Assembly: GCA_021300475.1 (NCBI GenBank)
Contig: JAJTDO010000017.1
Coordinates: 1-41,841 of the forward strand
Origin: Burkholderiales bacterium
GTDB lineage: Bacteria; Pseudomonadota; Gammaproteobacteria; Burkholderiales; Burkholderiaceae_B
DNA length: 41,841 bases
Direction: 5' to 3'
In this document: positions 40,146-41,841 of the stretch, piece after piece
How the letters are laid out: each line of letters begins with the position of its first letter
Position numbering within the stretch: position 1 is the first letter of the stretch
The notes under the pieces: model-generated
What the model saw: only the letters and a program-made list of their open reading frames with translations
Databases searched by the model: none
What the model was told of the DNA's origin: nothing
Made by a program: the position numbers and the translations under genes

Positions 40146-40949
40146 TCACCAATAGTTCTCTACAGCAATTTGTCCCGGTTGGCTGCGGCGGCTGGTTTTG
40201 TAGCCGAACTCACCCAGACATTTACGGGTGTCATCGACCATTTCAGGGTTTCCGCATATCATGATTCTGGAGCGTTCCGGATCAAATTTGATGCCTGCAC
40301 TGCGTTCAAGCTCACCGTTTCTTATGAGTAAGGGAATCCGGTCTTTCAATTTGAAGTCGGAAGGCCCTCGCGTCACAATAGGAATGTAAGTGAGTTTCTT
40401 GTCTTGAAACTTACAAAAATCTGAAAGAAGTTCTTGTTCGCAATAAGAGTGAATGGTTTCCTGATAAACCAGTTCTTCTGCATCTCTGACGCAGTGCACC
40501 AAAACAATGTTTTCGTAGCGTTGCCAAACTTCAGGGTCCCAGAGAATGGACAAAAATGGCGCCAACCCTGTGCCTGAGGACAGCAGCCATAAATCCTTCC
40601 CGGTTTCAAACCGGCTTGTGGTCAAAAAACCATAAGGCTGTTTTTCGACGTACAACGAGTCACCCACCTTCAAGCGCTTGAGTTCGCTGGTGAATTCGCC
40701 ATCCGGGATGACAATGGAGAAAAACTCCAGATGTTCTTCATAGTTTGCAGAAGCAACCGAGTACGCACGCCATGCGATTTCGTCAGGTTTGCCTGCACTG
40801 ATTTTCCTCACGCCGAGCCGCAGAAACTGACCGGGGGCGAACCTGAGTCCGCTAAATCGGGTGGTCCGAAATGAAAAGAGTTTTTCAGGAACCCAGGTGT
40901 GAACCCAGGTTACTGTTTCTTCGGTATATTTTTCAGCGGTTGAGGACAT
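40146..40949 (-). CDS. fpr: ferredoxin--NADP reductase
   Basis: Fpr moves electrons between NADPH and ferredoxin or flavodoxin using FAD. The 267-residue product has the FAD-binding segment WRAYSVASANYEEHLEFFSI near residues 60-79 and the NADP-binding segment LLSSGTGLAPFLSILWDPE near 122-140. MICGNPEMVDDTRKCLGEFGYKT follows near the end, and the C-terminal VENYW is typical of the subclass I enzymes. It is 14 bases after fdxA on the same strand, so the reductase and a ferredoxin are made together. The ferredoxin partner may be FdxA, by inference from the layout. Confidence 0.96.
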   Translation of the reverse strand: MSSTAEKYTEETVTWVHTWVPEKLFSFRTTRFSGLRFAPGQFLRLGVRKISAGKPDEIAWRAYSVASANYEEHLEFFSIVIPDGEFTSELKRLKVGDSLYVEKQPYGFLTTSRFETGKDLWLLSSGTGLAPFLSILWDPEVWQRYENIVLVHCVRDAEELVYQETIHSYCEQELLSDFCKFQDKKLTYIPIVTRGPSDFKLKDRIPLLIRNGELERSAGIKFDPERSRIMICGNPEMVDDTRKCLGEFGYKTSRRSQPGQIAVENYW

Positions 40950-40963
40950 CTGAATGTTGTTTT

Positions 40964-41290
40964 TCAGCGCTCAAGCAGTTTTAGCTTGTCTTTGACGTCT
41001 TTCCAGTCGTCTGCATCGGCCAAGTGCGGCTTCATGCGTGTGATGCTGGGCCAACCACCTTTGGACAATTCAACATTTAACTCGATGAATTGTTTTTGTG
41101 ACTCTGGTACGTCTTCTTCTGCATAAATGGCATTGACGGGGCACTCTGGTATGCAGACCGCACAGTCGATGCATTCATCTGGATCTATAACTAAAAAATT
41201 GGGGCCTTCACGAAAGCAATCGACGGGACAAACGTCAACACAATCCGTGAATTTACATTTAATGCAGGCTTCGGTGACTACGTGCGTCAT
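40964..41290 (-). CDS. fdxA: 7Fe-8S type ferredoxin FdxA
   Basis: The 108-residue ferredoxin has the FdxA layout. The first cluster uses Cys9, Cys17, Cys21 and its neighbours in [18 protein letters not shown], and the second uses the motif [16 protein letters not shown]. The C-terminal extension [20 protein letters not shown] is typical of the proteobacterial [3Fe-4S][4Fe-4S] proteins. It is a low-potential cytoplasmic electron carrier. It is the first gene of the fdxA-fpr pair. The ATG at 41290 is the family start. Upstream is a 209-base gap shared with the divergent LutC-like gene. Confidence 0.96.
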   Translation of the reverse strand: MTHVVTEACIKCKFTDCVDVCPVDCFREGPNFLVIDPDECIDCAVCIPECPVNAIYAEEDVPESQKQFIELNVELSKGGWPSITRMKPHLADADDWKDVKDKLKLLER

Positions 41291-41452
41291 CTAACTCTTT
41301 CAAAAAAAAGAAATCAAGAGTTCTATTTTAACCCGACTGTTGCTTGCTTGGCACACATCGACACACTGAAGTGACCCGATGCAGTCCGATAAAATGAACC
41401 GAAGCGCTTTAAACTATGGAAAACCCTAGGGCTTCAGGGGGGGTAGAGTTTC

Positions 41453-41458
41453 TATAAT
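41453..41458 (+). promoter_or_regulatory. possible -10 element of the LutC-like gene
   Basis: TATAAT (41453-41458) is an exact -10 hexamer 41 bases before the ATG at 41500. There is no recognisable -35 box at the right spacing, so an activator may be needed. The rest of the 41291-41499 gap shows nothing else clear. Confidence 0.4.
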
Positions 41459-41499
41459 CAAACTTGGGTCTTTGTTTAAAAGCAGATAGGTGACGTTGA

Positions 41500-41841
41500 A
41501 TGAATTTCGATTCCCAGGCAGCAAAAGACCGGATTTTTTCTAAAATCCGAGTCTCGCAGGGTAGATCACAAGAGAGCAAGGGAGGCGAAATGGCGGACAG
41601 TGAGGCGTTTTTGGCTCAAAAGTCACTGGGTCCGCAGCCAAGTCAGCCCAAAGATTTGATTGAGTTGTTCGTGGAGCGCTCAATACAGATGTCTTCCACG
41701 GTTGATGTACTCGACACCTCCGCAGCAATAGCCGATGCACTGGACTCATACCTGACATCCGGGCAGTTGTCCAAAACTGCAGTGGTCTGGCCGTCTTTGC
41801 AAGGTGCCCCATGGACGGGAGCATTGGTAAACAAGGGCGTG
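41500..41841 (+). CDS. LutC-like LUD domain protein (partial, N-terminal end)
   Basis: The first 114 codons are present; the gene continues past the right edge. MNFDSQAAKDRIFSKIRVSQG at the start and KTAVVWPSLQGAPWTG near residues 95-110 match the opening of LutC/YkgG proteins. These have the LUD domain and belong to iron-sulfur lactate or glycolate oxidation systems. The N-terminal linker is longer and more polar than usual. AGGTGA lies upstream of the ATG at 41500. If the LutB and LutA genes follow outside the window, the assignment would be firm; the FAD oxidase at 12782-14209 is far away and not clearly linked. Confidence 0.72.
   Translation, partial: MNFDSQAAKDRIFSKIRVSQGRSQESKGGEMADSEAFLAQKSLGPQPSQPKDLIELFVERSIQMSSTVDVLDTSAAIADALDSYLTSGQLSKTAVVWPSLQGAPWTGALVNKGV

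Overview
The window reads as one continuous piece of chromosomal core genome from a betaproteobacterium, most likely order Burkholderiales. Support comes from gene content and order (scpB-rluB, rimP-nusA-infB-rbfA-truB-typA, hfq-hflX-hflKC-hisZ-purA, a short soluble RsxB next to nth, DUF1841, an intracellular PHB depolymerase, fpr with fdxA), from the residue style of the proteins, and from a moderate G+C content. A Limnobacter-like organism would fit, but the genus is my inference. I see no phage, transposon, CRISPR array or defence island.

Layout. Positions 1-820 hold a partial Lon-domain gene and a glutathione S-transferase on the minus strand. A 470-base non-coding stretch follows, with four good DnaA-box-like 9-mers, an orphan terminator and a promoter. 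From 1289 to 12816 the plus strand carries chromosome segregation (scpB), rRNA modification (rluB) and the translation and transcription-factor cluster rimP-nusA-infB-rbfA-truB-typA-dusA. The cluster is preceded by its own promoter, a structured leader and a terminator. From 12782 to 14965 a minus-strand trio encodes a flavodoxin-like quinone reductase with an internal deletion, a DUF2069 membrane protein and an FAD-linked oxidase. From 15015 to 32176 plus-strand genes cover a YihY membrane protein, hfq-hflX-hflK-hflC, hisZ-purA-phosphoribosyltransferase, rnr-rlmB, parC and htpG, interrupted by a minus-strand tRNA-Leu(CAG) and a ROK sugar kinase. From 32263 to 41290 most genes are on the minus strand: a glycine-zipper protein, a VWA/MoxR pair, DUF1841, a FIST-like sensor, nth, rsxB, phaZ, fpr and fdxA. 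Two small plus-strand cytochromes c sit among them. The window ends inside a LutC-like (LUD domain) gene.

How the genes work together. Most serve RNA and protein synthesis and quality control: ribosome maturation (RimP, RbfA, RluB, RlmB, TypA), tRNA modification (TruB, DusA), RNA decay and riboregulation (RNase R, Hfq), membrane protease control (HflKC) and chaperoning (HtpG). A second theme is redox chemistry: Fpr with FdxA, RsxB with the Fe-S glycosylase Nth, two cytochromes c, and the FAD oxidase beside the quinone reductase.

Oddities. The essential gene infB is broken by a deletion of roughly 70 bases plus a frameshift. The nearby WrbA-like gene lacks about 60 internal residues, including the usual flavin loop, with the frame kept. 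Both junctions fall in short repeated sequence, so they are either true small deletions or defects in the assembly. I did not find a convincing new multi-gene system. The best candidates for new biology are regulatory: the DnaA-box cluster at the scpB promoter, the leader in front of rimP-nusA-infB, and the tRNA-Leu promoter that overlaps the rnr start codon.
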